Source: Fallopia convolvulus (Eukaryota; Streptophyta; Magnoliopsida; Caryophyllales; Polygonaceae). From it: 64,000 nucleotides of DNA. Each line of letters starts with the position of its first letter. Positions within the stretch are counted from its first letter, which is position 1. Of the stretch, positions 1-9,295 are shown piece by piece. Position numbers and translations under genes: made by a program. The notes under the pieces were generated by a model. The model was not told where the DNA came from. It saw only the letters and a list, made by a program, of their open reading frames with translations, and searched no databases. The stretch covers positions 36,107,786 through 36,171,785 of the forward strand of contig OZ024724.1 in assembly GCA_964016875.1 (NCBI GenBank). The letters are read 5' to 3'.

Positions 1-376
1 TTAGTATTATCATTTAACTTGATTTCGCTAGATCCGAGTATTGCTCATTTATTCTTGTTGGTAATAGGAAATGTTTTCCCAACGTGTTTGTGAAATGATG
101 TGAGATGATTGCTATTTCTGGACATGTGGAATGAGCAAGCACTATCAATAAACCGCACATTATTCCCCACCCCTTACACCTGAAAAAGAAACAAGTTACG
201 TTTTAACGACCCAAGCAAGTTTCCCTTTACTTGGATGGATAAGACAAAGAAAATTGTTCCTTAGGACTAGCAACATAATACTCAACAATGTTAGTTGTTA
301 TTAGTATTTCTTTTGTTGTTTTGATGAGTCTTAGGTGTAAATTTCTTCTTATGGTTCCTTTTAGGTTGAGGCAAAT
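1..376. other. AT-rich flank, no gene recognised
   Basis: No supported gene. Downstream of the stop near 377 a second minus-strand frame stays open to about 291 and is rich in Lys, Asn and Gln. It may be the frameshifted tail of the zinc-knuckle-like remnant described at 377-449. Positions 1-290 show nothing I can name. Confidence 0.4.
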
Positions 377-449
377 TTATCCACTCCCGACTTGCCTTAG
401 ATTGAGCTTGTCTTTTCTTACATTGTTTCCTATAATAACTTGAGCTCCA
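377..449 (-). pseudogene. Distal part of a split zinc-knuckle-like reading frame
   Basis: If the Athila element (450-13973) and one CTCCA copy are removed, this piece joins the frame ending at 13974. Across the junction the frame reads CWDCGAQ. One base off, the bases that follow read YYRKQC. With a single frameshift this fits a retroelement-type zinc knuckle (Cx2Cx4Hx4C) whose His has become Tyr. I infer that this was already a decayed Copia-like gag or similar CCHC protein before the insertion. The exact family is not recognised. Confidence 0.4.
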
Positions 450-600
450 TGTTGATGAGGGTTTCTCGGCCAACAAATAAATTTGTAAGTCAAGACCCCG
501 CTGAGTACAGTGGAGTCAGGATCGTTCCACAGGAAGCAAGGTTGTTTGTCTATCAATCTAATAAAAATCAAATAAAATCAAACACAATCACTCACGAGAT

Positions 601-633
601 GCCTCGTTAACGACCTTGTCAGGATCGTTACCG
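601..633. repeat. 21-bp phased palindrome pair (LTR)
   Basis: CGTTAACG at 605 is followed 21 bp later by the variant CGTTACCG at 626. The same pair recurs in the other LTR at 12621 and 12642. Confidence 0.75.
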
Positions 634-1644
634 AACCACCAAACACAAAAATACTAACTAACGACCTAATTAAATTCCAATTAATACTCGGTACCGAAGC
701 AAGTATTCAGCAACGAAAATTTATCAGAAATAATTCAATTAAAACAAAAATCTAGGATAAGGGATACCACAACATAGCCAAGCATAAGAATTTGTAAGAA
801 GATAAGATCATGCCTTCAAATAGATAGAGTCATCAACTTTCATTGACTTAACAAGTAAATTAATCTACTTTCATAAACTAACTCACTCAATTGCTTGTTT
901 TGGATCTAAAGCTTGAAACTTTCGTTTTCAAACAATATCAACCTTCAAGTTACTAACTTTCTCTTTCAATCAAGTTAAAACTCAAATTACCTCAACTCTC
1001 GTTTCGGTATTAAGCACAACAAAAAATCTCAATAAAGATAAAAGGCATTCAACACACAATCTTACTCATCAAACATGCTCAACTATGCCGGGCTCAACCC
1101 CGACCCTAGAAAAATAGACTACTCACTACTCATGATTAAGAAACTAAAAACTTCAACAAAAACAAACATTGAAACAAAACTCAAACTTAAATTACCACAA
1201 AAATATCGTCTTACAGAGACTCAGAAGAAAACTAAACAAAACAATCACCGAACCACAAAACTCGATCAACGAACCTCGGAAACCGTCGTCACCGAACCTC
1301 GTCACCGACTTCCGATCCGGTTCTCTCTCCTTCGGTCCTCCTCCAAATCTAGCTCTAAAATTCGACTCCAAAATTAAGCCCCCCCTTTCTATGCTAGATA
1401 GAAGGGTATTTATACTAGAAAATCCTAAAAAACTAAAAAGGCTAAGAGATAAAAACTTTCCTAAAAAGATAGAAACATTCTCTAAAAGATAGAAACAAAA
1501 TCTAGAAAGATATTAAACCCTAAAATACATATTCTAATAACCCATAAAGATTCTAAAAAGATACTCAACCGATACGGAAATAAATTCCCGCTCAGGATCG
1601 GTGAATAATAAAGATAATACTCGAAATCTTTCTTTTCGTGGCCT

Positions 1645-1674
1645 CGTTAACGACCCTTCACAGCCTCGTTAACG
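1645..1674. repeat. Phased palindrome pair (LTR)
   Basis: Two exact CGTTAACG words at 1645 and 1667, 22 bp apart, each in a CCTCGTTAACGA context. Confidence 0.75.
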
Positions 1675-1958
1675 AGCCTGGGCTTTGTTTTCTTCAACAC
1701 CTCCTCTTGTACTCTTAAGTCTTGACTTCTTAAATCTTGCACTTTCCCGTCCTTCACTGTGATGCTCCAAATTTAGCTCCATTTAGCTCCTTTTCTCACT
1801 AAAATCTGCAAAATACACAAAATAGCGTAGATTCCACTCTTTTCGTAGATTTATGCAAAACTAACTCAAAATACTCAAAACTAAATCTAAACTAGACAAA
1901 ACTAAACCTAATAAGCAAAGAAAACCTATCAAAAACTATACTAAAAATGAGAACATCA

Positions 1959-1972
1959 AAATACCCCATACT
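1959..1972 (-). other. Polypurine tract of Athila copy 1
   Basis: Read on the minus strand, AGTATGGGGTATTT lies directly before the 3' LTR start TGATGTTC. The same TATGGGGTATTT precedes the 3' LTR of copy 2 at 47118. It would prime plus-strand DNA synthesis. Confidence 0.75.
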
Positions 1973-3673
1973 TAGACTTGCTTGTCCTCAAGCAATAAAC
2001 AAGATACTAACCAAAACCAAAACAAATCATGCTTATCAAGACATAGGCATCTTCTAAAAAGCAACATCTACACATAAGAAAATTATAGCAAAAGACTATT
2101 AACATCCTCACACATATATGCACTCAAATAGACATAAAATAATACAATCCAACCTCTCAAGGGATATAATGTGTTTCACACAACTCTCAAGTGTTTGGGC
2201 TTATAATTTCAATCTCTCAACTCATCCTATATACAAAAACTCATAGAAATCGGAACTTATATCACCAATACTCTCCACCCAAGATTTGTCAAAACTAGCA
2301 AAGAATCATCAAGAGAACTTAGGCTCAATGAAAAACTTCATAGAAGCTTCCATTCGGCAGGGTTGTAATGGGGCTTGGTAAAGACAAATAGACGTGGAAA
2401 TATTTGGTCATGTGGTGCTAATAATATCCGGGAATCAAAGACTCCTAAAAACTCACACATAACATCAAAACTCTCATAAAAACATATACCAAACTTACTC
2501 TTCATATTATGCACACTTATTTTCACTCACCCCTTATCATCCTAGAAAGTCTCATAATCAAAATAAAAGAATCTCTTGATATTATCTTTAAACTCAAATG
2601 CACTTCAACTTTTCCTTCTTTCTTTTTTCTCTCTTTTTTTTTTCTTTTTTTTTCTCGATGCCTCGTTAACGAACCCACATCCGGGTCGTTAACGATCCAC
2701 CGTATACATTTCTTTCCTTTAAAACTTTATTTTGTGCATCTTTTTATCAAGAGACCTTTCTTACATGTAATAACAAGAGACTTCCAATCTATACTTTCCA
2801 AAATACCCTTCAATTCAAGCAAATATAAACTCTTTTTTTTTTCAACAAAGCACAAAACTTTACCTCTCCAATCTAAGTCCTAATTCCCGGATAGGGTCAA
2901 GCTTATCTCGGCTAGGGAATAATTTTTGTGGAGCTAAAAATAAAAGGTTTTAGGCCAGAATTGGTTATCAAAAGAAGGAATAATGTAAAGGTAGATAGGG
3001 GATAATAGGGCTCATAAAAATAAGTTCTCCATCATATGATTTTCACAGGTAATGAACTAAAAATCTTATAAGGGTCTCAAGAAATAGATAACCATCACAA
3101 TTCCAAGAGATAATATGCATAAAGAGAGTAAATCACACAAAAAAGAAGAGGGATTTATAAGTGTTCTCCCTATAAGGCCAAAAATTTCTCACAAGGTAGA
3201 TTTTGTTGGATTGCATCATCTATGCTATAAAGTATATGTGCTCAATTTCATCTAATGCTATTCTCTTCTAAAAACAATAATTTCAATTTTAAGAATCCGG
3301 CTATACTTTCAAAGACATATTTGCAAGGAATTATATGATTAAACTAGTGATTGCTATCATAGAACTTTTAAGAAGGGATATCTATCAATTCTAAACTCTT
3401 TTTGGATTTTTTCAATTCTTCAATTTTTTGGTTTTTTTCGAAAATTTTCAATTAAAAGGAATAACAACTACATAGAACACAAAAAAGACCTAGGACATAA
3501 TTTTTCTACTTTCTTCCCACCCCATACTTAAAATTACAGTGTCCCCACTGTAAGGAAAATAAGAAGAAGAGGGAAAAGAAATAGAAAAGAAAACAAAAAA
3601 ATTAAAAAGAAAAAGAAGAACATAAAACTTACAAAAGTGGAAACAAGGAAAGGAAACTTCATCTTGAGCTTGA
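1973..3673. other. Athila copy 1 3' untranslated region
   Basis: A 1.7-kb AT-rich stretch between the ATHILA-family ORF and the polypurine tract. It has no convincing gene. It contains one CGTTAACG pair (2664 and 2687), and the corresponding region of copy 2 (45420-47110) aligns along most of its length. Confidence 0.7.
2664..2694. repeat. Phased palindrome pair (3' UTR)
   Basis: Two exact CGTTAACG words at 2664 and 2687, 23 bp apart, in noncoding DNA. Confidence 0.75.
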
Positions 3674-5263
3674 TCAACGGTTTGGTGGAGGAAAATAGTG
3701 CTCAAAGTTCCCCATGAAGTCGTACATCGTCCTCCAACGCTCAGCATCCTCCGCCTCTCTCTGACGCTGCCTCTCATCTTCCCTCGACATGCGAGCGGAA
3801 TAGATAGTTTCCCATCTATCCATCCTCCTATGAATGTGATCGGTCTGAAGATGAAGCTGTTGCATCCGTGCAGAAAGATCCTCGGCCCATGGTGGTGGTA
3901 TGCTCGATCCTGCATACTCGGGCTGAGGAGGCGGTGGGTAGTGAGGCTGGAAATGGTCTTGATACATCACCGGGTTGTAAGGCATTAAGCCATATGCATG
4001 AGGGTCGACAGGAGCTTGCGGCACCTCGTTAACGAAGCTGGTTGCCTCGTTAACAGTGTTGGGCGGTGGCTGGAAATGGTCGTTAACGACCCTGGTTGGC
4101 TCGTCGACGAAGATGTGGCATCCTAATTCCTCCGTCTCCATGTCTTCTTCTGTAAGGTTGAGCTCCTCAGTGCCGCCCTCGGTGTCGGCTTCCTCGGTGT
4201 CATTGCCTACTACCTCGGTATCCTCTTGCTCATCTTCTTCTTCATATTCATCCACGTCGTCTCGCTCAAACCGGGTGTGACAAGGCCTAAGCGAGAGCTC
4301 ATCCTCCGGTTTTGGCTCCAATGGGTAAGGATGGCCCGTCCACACTTCGTACCAATTCGGTACATAGAGTAGCTCATACATGTCGAGGGAGGGTATGACT
4401 ATTTGATCTCGAACCTTCACCTTGTAACCTCCCTGGGCTTGCACGAAAATCCCGGCACTATACCAATAGTTTTTGTTGAGGAGTTGAGCGTGGGCCGGTG
4501 TGTAGCGGGTGAGATCAACTCCGAGATTCTTAGCCAAGAGGCTAACCAAATTGCCACACCACACCTCCTTGGACTTGGTGGACTTCTCTACATAGTAGAG
4601 CCATTCGTACCCCAAATTCAAGGGGCCGGGCTCCTCGAAGAGGATGGTGCGGAAGCAAGCGACTTCCGTTCTTGTAGGCCGGTTCAACTCTTTCTTCGGC
4701 CAAAACGTTGCGGCGAGGACTCTCAAGATAATCCGGAAGATGGGGTTGACGATGTTTGCCCCGGATAGCGCCGTGGTGGAGGATTGAACCTCTCCGGTGA
4801 TGTAGCTCCAAGTGCGGGTCACTCGGTAGTCCTTCAAGCTATAGTCCCTTGTCGGGTTTGGGAGCTCCAAGATTGCATTGAACTCCGCCATGGTGAAGTC
4901 ACGGTCCTCGTTACCGAGCCGGAACCGAATGCGTCCCGCCGAGATCTTCGACGAGAAATTGGTCTCCAAGGTGGCCAAGAACTCGGATGTGAGGGCCGGA
5001 TAATGTGGCAAGCTCTCTTGCTTCAATAAGTGAGCGGCCCCAAGGATGATGAAGGCGTCCTTGACATCCGTGTAGATGCCCGTAGAGACGGCGCTAGACT
5101 TCGAGAACCATCGGGTGTAATGGTCCTTCTCCAAAAAATCCCGGTAGCGCCGTACTTGGCTCTGACTGCTCAAAATCACATAGTCCACACGGGGTGGAGA
5201 TGGAGACCTGTGGTTCCTCCTCTTCTTCTGGGCTCGGGTAGCGGGTCTACTTGAACTAGCCAT
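3674..5263 (-). CDS. ATHILA-family ORF (529 aa), function unknown
   Basis: This intact 529-codon ORF lies downstream of pol, where some plant gypsy elements carry an extra gene. It starts MASSSRPATRAQKKRR, a basic region that could serve in nuclear entry or nucleic-acid binding. A globular part (about 30-320) resembles the ATHILA ORF-1 family (PF03078). An acidic stretch (about 330-380) and a Pro/Tyr-rich tail with a short coiled coil follow. I see no signal peptide or membrane segment, so it does not look like an envelope protein. The tail linker carries two phased pairs of the CGTTAACG word (4027/4048 and 4081/4102), read as VNE or VND. Copy 2 has a truncated version. A role in binding the element's own DNA or RNA is speculation. 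Confidence 0.8.
   Translation of the reverse strand: MASSSRPATRAQKKRRNHRSPSPPRVDYVILSSQSQVRRYRDFLEKDHYTRWFSKSSAVSTGIYTDVKDAFIILGAAHLLKQESLPHYPALTSEFLATLETNFSSKISAGRIRFRLGNEDRDFTMAEFNAILELPNPTRDYSLKDYRVTRTWSYITGEVQSSTTALSGANIVNPIFRIILRVLAATFWPKKELNRPTRTEVACFRTILFEEPGPLNLGYEWLYYVEKSTKSKEVWCGNLVSLLAKNLGVDLTRYTPAHAQLLNKNYWYSAGIFVQAQGGYKVKVRDQIVIPSLDMYELLYVPNWYEVWTGHPYPLEPKPEDELSLRPCHTRFERDDVDEYEEEDEQEDTEVVGNDTEEADTEGGTEELNLTEEDMETEELGCHIFVDEPTRVVNDHFQPPPNTVNEATSFVNEVPQAPVDPHAYGLMPYNPVMYQDHFQPHYPPPPQPEYAGSSIPPPWAEDLSARMQQLHLQTDHIHRRMDRWETIYSARMSREDERQRQREAEDAERWRTMYDFMGNFEHYFPPPNR
4027..4109. repeat. Two phased palindrome pairs in the ATHILA-family ORF
   Basis: CGTTAACG at 4027 with the variant CGTTAACA at 4048, and CGTTAACG at 4081 with CGTCGACG at 4102. 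Each pair is 21 bp apart. All lie in the unconserved C-terminal linker. Confidence 0.75.
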
Positions 5264-5428
5264 GGATCTACAAAATAATCAAAAATTTCCAAGATAAGAT
5301 CCACTCAAAAATAATAGGTACGAGACCCCATACTTGGTCTCGAAATTAACCTCGGAATTATTCATAAACTACCCAATTGGGTTGTTCACGAGTTTGGACT
5401 CTGATCGATCATTGATGAAGTGCAGGGT

Positions 5429-5457
5429 CGTTAACGAGCCTGGGTGAGTCGTTAACG
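5429..5457. repeat. Phased palindrome pair (spacer)
   Basis: Two exact CGTTAACG words at 5429 and 5450, 21 bp apart, in noncoding DNA. Here no reading frame can explain the spacing. Confidence 0.8.
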
Positions 5458-6213
5458 ACCTGCCGAGAGCAAAACCAGAAATTTCCGAAATTAAATTCTA
5501 CCTCTAATCAGTACATATCAAGCATGCAATCTTCTATTATGTTCCACAAATCCCCCATAGGGTAAAAGCACCCCATACTTGCTCAATTACCCATCCCGAA
5601 CATGCTAAAAATTTCCCGGAATTTTGGCATGCAAAGTTCTAACTTTTAGATTTAGAACAAGAAAAAATCATGCTTTCCTAACTAAAGGGTTACAATAGCT
5701 AATCTAACATGAATAATCTTTCCTAAATCATGAACAACTAGGCACAATCAAGAATTTTTAGAACGAATTTTAAGCATGCTCATCGATCTCCCTAATAATC
5801 ATGATTCAAGATATGAAATTTTACCCTATAGATAATCAATCATGCAATTTCAAGCAAGGGTTTAGAAATCATACCGGAGAACCGAGAATTTAAAGAACAA
5901 GGGTCGGAATCGGGGTAGTTAACGAGCTCGTCGTCGACGGTGTGCGGCCTCCGAACTCAGGTAATGATGGCGTCTCCGGTGGTCGTTAGCGTGGGAATTC
6001 CGACTCGGTGGGAGAGAAGGGAAAGGGATTGAGAGAGTTTTTGGGTTTGAGAGTGAATGTTGAAGGGGTTGTGATAGAATTTTGGGAGGGGTAGAAGGGT
6101 TTTTATAGGAAGGGTAAGGGTAGAAGGGGTGGCGGCTAGGGTTAAAAAATTTAACTAGGTTAGAATTACTTACCTGCCCCGTATTGTGACGAATCGGGTC
6201 GTCCGAACCGGGT

Positions 6214-6242
6214 CGTTAACGACCTTGGGTGGGTCGTTAATG
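6214..6242. repeat. Phased palindrome pair (spacer)
   Basis: CGTTAACG at 6214 and CGTTAATG at 6235, 21 bp apart, noncoding. Confidence 0.7.
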
Positions 6243-6469
6243 AGCCGCCGTGGCCTCTCTGAGTGGATTTTCGACCCCTTTTTTCCTGAAATCTTGTTAG
6301 CTCAAATGATCTTATTTCTATCCTAATTAAAACTAAAAATAAAAATAAAAGAAAGCTAAGAAATAATCTAAAAAGAAAAGAAAAATAAAATAAACTAGAC
6401 CTATTCTAAAAAGCGGGTTGCCTCCCGTAAGCGCTATGTTTAACGTCGTTAGCCCGACGAGCTCTCTTG

Positions 6470-9295
6470 CTAGTCTTGTGGTGTGAGAGCCATGGTGACT
6501 CTTATCTCCTCATCCGGATCAGGCTGCTCATGGAATTTCTTCAACCGGTGTCCATTAACTTTGAAAATGACGCCTCGGTTATCAGTCAACTCTACTGCTC
6601 CGTGAGGATAAATGTGATGAACCACAAATGGCCCACTCCATCGTGTCCTTAGCTTTCCTGGGAATAATCGGAGTCTAGAGTTGAAGAGAAGTACCTTATC
6701 GCCGATGTGGTAAGTTTTGGGCACCAATTTCCGATCATGCCACCTTTTGGTGCGCTCCTTGTAGATTTCAGCATTTTCGTACGCCTTCAGCCTCAATTCT
6801 TCTAATGCTTGCAAATCCATGAATCTTTTTGCTCCAGCCGTGTCGAGGTTCATGTTGAGATCCTTGAGAGCCCATAACGCTTTATGCTCCATTTCGACCG
6901 GTAAATGACATGCCTTGCCATACACTAGGTTATAGGGGGTGGTGCGTAGAGGCGTCTTGTATGCTGTCCTATATGCCCATAGAGCGTCATCCAATTTGGA
7001 GGACCAATCCTTTCTAGAACGGGAAACTGTCTTCTCTAATATGCTCTTTATTTGTCTGTTTGAAACTTCAACTTGGCCACTTGTTTGGGGATGATAGGGT
7101 GTTGCCACCCGATGAGATACCCCATACTTAGCCAAAAGGGCTTCAAAACTTCGCTCAATGAAATGGGAGCCACCATCACTGATAAGGACTCTTGGAACGC
7201 CGAATCTGGGGAAAATATTGGTCTTGATGAATTTAGCAACAGTCTTGGCGTCGTTAGTCCTTGTAGCAACAACTTCCACCCACTTGGAAACATAATCAAC
7301 CGCAACTAGGATGTACTTGTAGGGTCCTGAGGCGGGAAACGGTCCCATGAAATCAATACCCCATACATCAAATAGCTCAACTTCTAATATCCGAGTGAGT
7401 GGATTTTCATGTCTCCAAGTTATGTTGCCTGAGCGTTGACATCCATCACATGTTGTCACATAAGCTTGCACATCTTTGAACATGGTGGGCCAATAGAGAC
7501 CACTTTGAAGAATCTTCGCAGTAGTCTTGAATCCTTTTGCATGACCTCCCGTTGGAAGTGTGTGACATTGACGGATCACGTTTTCAATCTCCTCCTCTGG
7601 GATACAACGCCTAAAGAGTTGATCGCTTCCTTGTTTAAATAAGTAGGGATCGTCCCAGTAGTATTGTTTCACATCATGGAGAAATTTCTTCTTCTTTTGT
7701 GGGGTAAGGCCCTCGGGAATTACGCCTCCTACAAGATAGTTAGCGAAATCCGCAAACCAAGGAGCTTTTGGCCCTCTAATAGCATGGATTGATATAGAGG
7801 AAGCAGAAATTGAAGAAGGAGAGGGGGTGGATTTTAATTGAGAAGACTTAGGTTCAGAAATCTTACCTGGGTGGGTCGTTAACGAGCTAGGCTTCCATAT
7901 ATTGACCTCGGTACCGACCTCCCGTAGCTCAGTAACGACCCCATTGGCTTGATTGTCGACCCAACTTGAACATTTTCCCTCTTTATTTGTGTCTTCCAGC
8001 CTCGGCACCTTGTTAACGATCCTGAAGGGGTCGGTAACGAGGGTCTTGTAGAGCTCGACTTCATTCAGCAGGAGGTGTTCGTCGGGTCTGGAATCATTTA
8101 TTGGTACCTCATTATTGGACTCGGTGATATGCTCAACTGGCAACCTGGACAAGTGATCCGCCACTAGATTTTCTGCTCCCTTTTTGTCTCTTATTTCATG
8201 ATCAAATTCCTGCAGTAAGAGCATCCAACAAAGCAATCTAGGTTTGGCATCTTTTTTAGCCATTAAGTATCTAACGGCCTCATGGTCAGTATAAACAATC
8301 ACTTTGGATCCAACAAGATAGGACCGGAATTTTTCAAAGGCAAATACCACAGCAAGGAATTCCTTCTCCGTTGTGGTATACTTACTCTGTGCCTCATCCA
8401 GCGTCTTACTGGCGTAGTAAATGGCGTGGAGTTTCTTGTCCTTCCGTTGCCCTAAAACTGCGCCAACTGCATAGTCACTAGCATCGCACATGATCTCAAA
8501 GGGTAATGTCCAGTCTGGGGACTGCATGATGGGGGCGGACACAAGGGCAACTCTTAACCTGTAAAATGCTTCAAGACATTCTGGAGACAGCTCAAACACT
8601 ACATCTTTCATTAGTAGGTTAGTCAAAGGTTTAGCTATCTTAGAAAAATCCTGAATAAATCGCCTGTAAAAGCCAGCATGCCCTAAAAAACTCCTAATGT
8701 CTCGTAAAGAAGAAGGAGGAGGTAATTTTTCAATAAGCTCAATTTTCGCCTTATCTACTTCTATCCCTCTTTTAGAGACAAGGTGTCCTAGTACTATCCC
8801 CTCTTGAACCATAAAATGACATTTTTCCCAATTAAGTACAAGATTGGTTTCTTCACATCTCTTAAGCACTCGTGCAAGGTTAGCAAGACAGGAATCAAAT
8901 GAAGAACCATAAACAGAAAAGTCATCCATAAAAACCTCTACAATATCCTCTATCATATCTGAAAAAATAGCCATCATACATCTTTGAAAAGTAGCAGGGG
9001 CATTGCAAAGACCAAATGGCATTCTTTTGTAAGCAAAGGTTCCATAGGGACATGTAAAGGTTGTTTTCTCTTGGTCATCAGAATGAATGGGAATCTGCCA
9101 AAAGCCGCTATAGCCATCTAAATAACAGAAGTAATCATGCTGGGCTAAGCGTTCTAAAACCTGATCTATGAAAGGAAGTGGAAAATGATCTTTTCTAGTA
9201 GCACTATTGAGCTTCCTATAATCAATGCACATTCTCCAACTAGTGGTGGTTCTAGTTGGAATAAGCTCTCCCTTTTCATTTTCTATCACAGTCAT
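6470..9295 (-). CDS. Athila pol: reverse transcriptase, RNase H, integrase
   Basis: A 941-codon ORF overlapping the stop of the gag ORF by 4 bases in another frame. RT motifs run from the start (WRMCIDYRKLN at 20-30; catalytic FMDDF at about 122-126). RNase H begins at about 266 (CDASDYAVG; TDHEAVRYL). A variable linker at about 385-505 holds the 21-bp DNA motif. Integrase follows, with its zinc-binding His/Cys region (H...GGH...CDGC, about 578-619). The catalytic triad is D648, D707 and E743, with 35 residues between the last two (DD35E). A C-terminal DNA-binding region completes it. No internal stop interrupts it, so only the 1-base shift separating it from gag prevents a full polyprotein. 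That shift could also be an assembly error in a homopolymer. Confidence 0.95.
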   Translation of the reverse strand: MTVIENEKGELIPTRTTTSWRMCIDYRKLNSATRKDHFPLPFIDQVLERLAQHDYFCYLDGYSGFWQIPIHSDDQEKTTFTCPYGTFAYKRMPFGLCNAPATFQRCMMAIFSDMIEDIVEVFMDDFSVYGSSFDSCLANLARVLKRCEETNLVLNWEKCHFMVQEGIVLGHLVSKRGIEVDKAKIELIEKLPPPSSLRDIRSFLGHAGFYRRFIQDFSKIAKPLTNLLMKDVVFELSPECLEAFYRLRVALVSAPIMQSPDWTLPFEIMCDASDYAVGAVLGQRKDKKLHAIYYASKTLDEAQSKYTTTEKEFLAVVFAFEKFRSYLVGSKVIVYTDHEAVRYLMAKKDAKPRLLCWMLLLQEFDHEIRDKKGAENLVADHLSRLPVEHITESNNEVPINDSRPDEHLLLNEVELYKTLVTDPFRIVNKVPRLEDTNKEGKCSSWVDNQANGVVTELREVGTEVNIWKPSSLTTHPGKISEPKSSQLKSTPSPSSISASSISIHAIRGPKAPWFADFANYLVGGVIPEGLTPQKKKKFLHDVKQYYWDDPYLFKQGSDQLFRRCIPEEEIENVIRQCHTLPTGGHAKGFKTTAKILQSGLYWPTMFKDVQAYVTTCDGCQRSGNITWRHENPLTRILEVELFDVWGIDFMGPFPASGPYKYILVAVDYVSKWVEVVATRTNDAKTVAKFIKTNIFPRFGVPRVLISDGGSHFIERSFEALLAKYGVSHRVATPYHPQTSGQVEVSNRQIKSILEKTVSRSRKDWSSKLDDALWAYRTAYKTPLRTTPYNLVYGKACHLPVEMEHKALWALKDLNMNLDTAGAKRFMDLQALEELRLKAYENAEIYKERTKRWHDRKLVPKTYHIGDKVLLFNSRLRLFPGKLRTRWSGPFVVHHIYPHGAVELTDNRGVIFKVNGHRLKKFHEQPDPDEEIRVTMALTPQD
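7877..8039. repeat. Palindrome cluster in the pol linker
   Basis: CGTTAACG at 7877. Variants CGGTACCG at 7909 and CAGTAACG at 7930 are 21 bp apart, as are TGTTAACG at 8011 and CGGTAACG at 8032. All lie between the RNase H and integrase domains. Confidence 0.7.

Larger units (their letters stand above)
450..1958 (-). repeat. 3' LTR of Athila copy 1
   Basis: This 1509-bp LTR is nearly identical to 12466-13973. On the plus strand it begins TGTTGATGAGGG and ends GAGAACATCA. It holds CGTTAACG words at 605, 1645 and 1667. The short open frames in it (for example 1075-1377) occur identically in the other LTR and resemble no protein I know. Confidence 0.95.
5264..6469. other. Athila copy 1 pol-to-ORF spacer
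   Basis: A 1.2-kb noncoding spacer between pol and the ATHILA-family ORF. It may contain a promoter or splice acceptor for the downstream ORF, but none is evident. It holds CGTTAACG pairs at 5429/5450 and 6214/6235. Confidence 0.6.

Noticed and set aside
1075..1377. A 100-codon ORF in the Athila LTR, repeated at 13091-13393
   Set aside because: The two copies are identical in kind only because the LTRs are; the protein is low-complexity and has no recognised domain.
4056..4280. Ser-rich plus-strand ORF
   Set aside because: Complement of the acidic stretch in the ATHILA-family ORF.
3698..5254. Plus-strand ORFs opposite the ATHILA-family ORF and pol
   Set aside because: Shadows of the minus-strand coding sequence with no conserved motifs.
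3674..5263. Envelope gene in Athila copy 1
   Set aside because: No signal peptide, transmembrane segment or surface-unit features; it matches the ATHILA ORF-1 family instead.
9292..9295. Programmed frameshift between gag and pol of Athila copy 1
   Set aside because: The shift falls inside RT, after VPKKGG, and copy 2 has the two parts in one frame; a mutation or sequencing slip is simpler.
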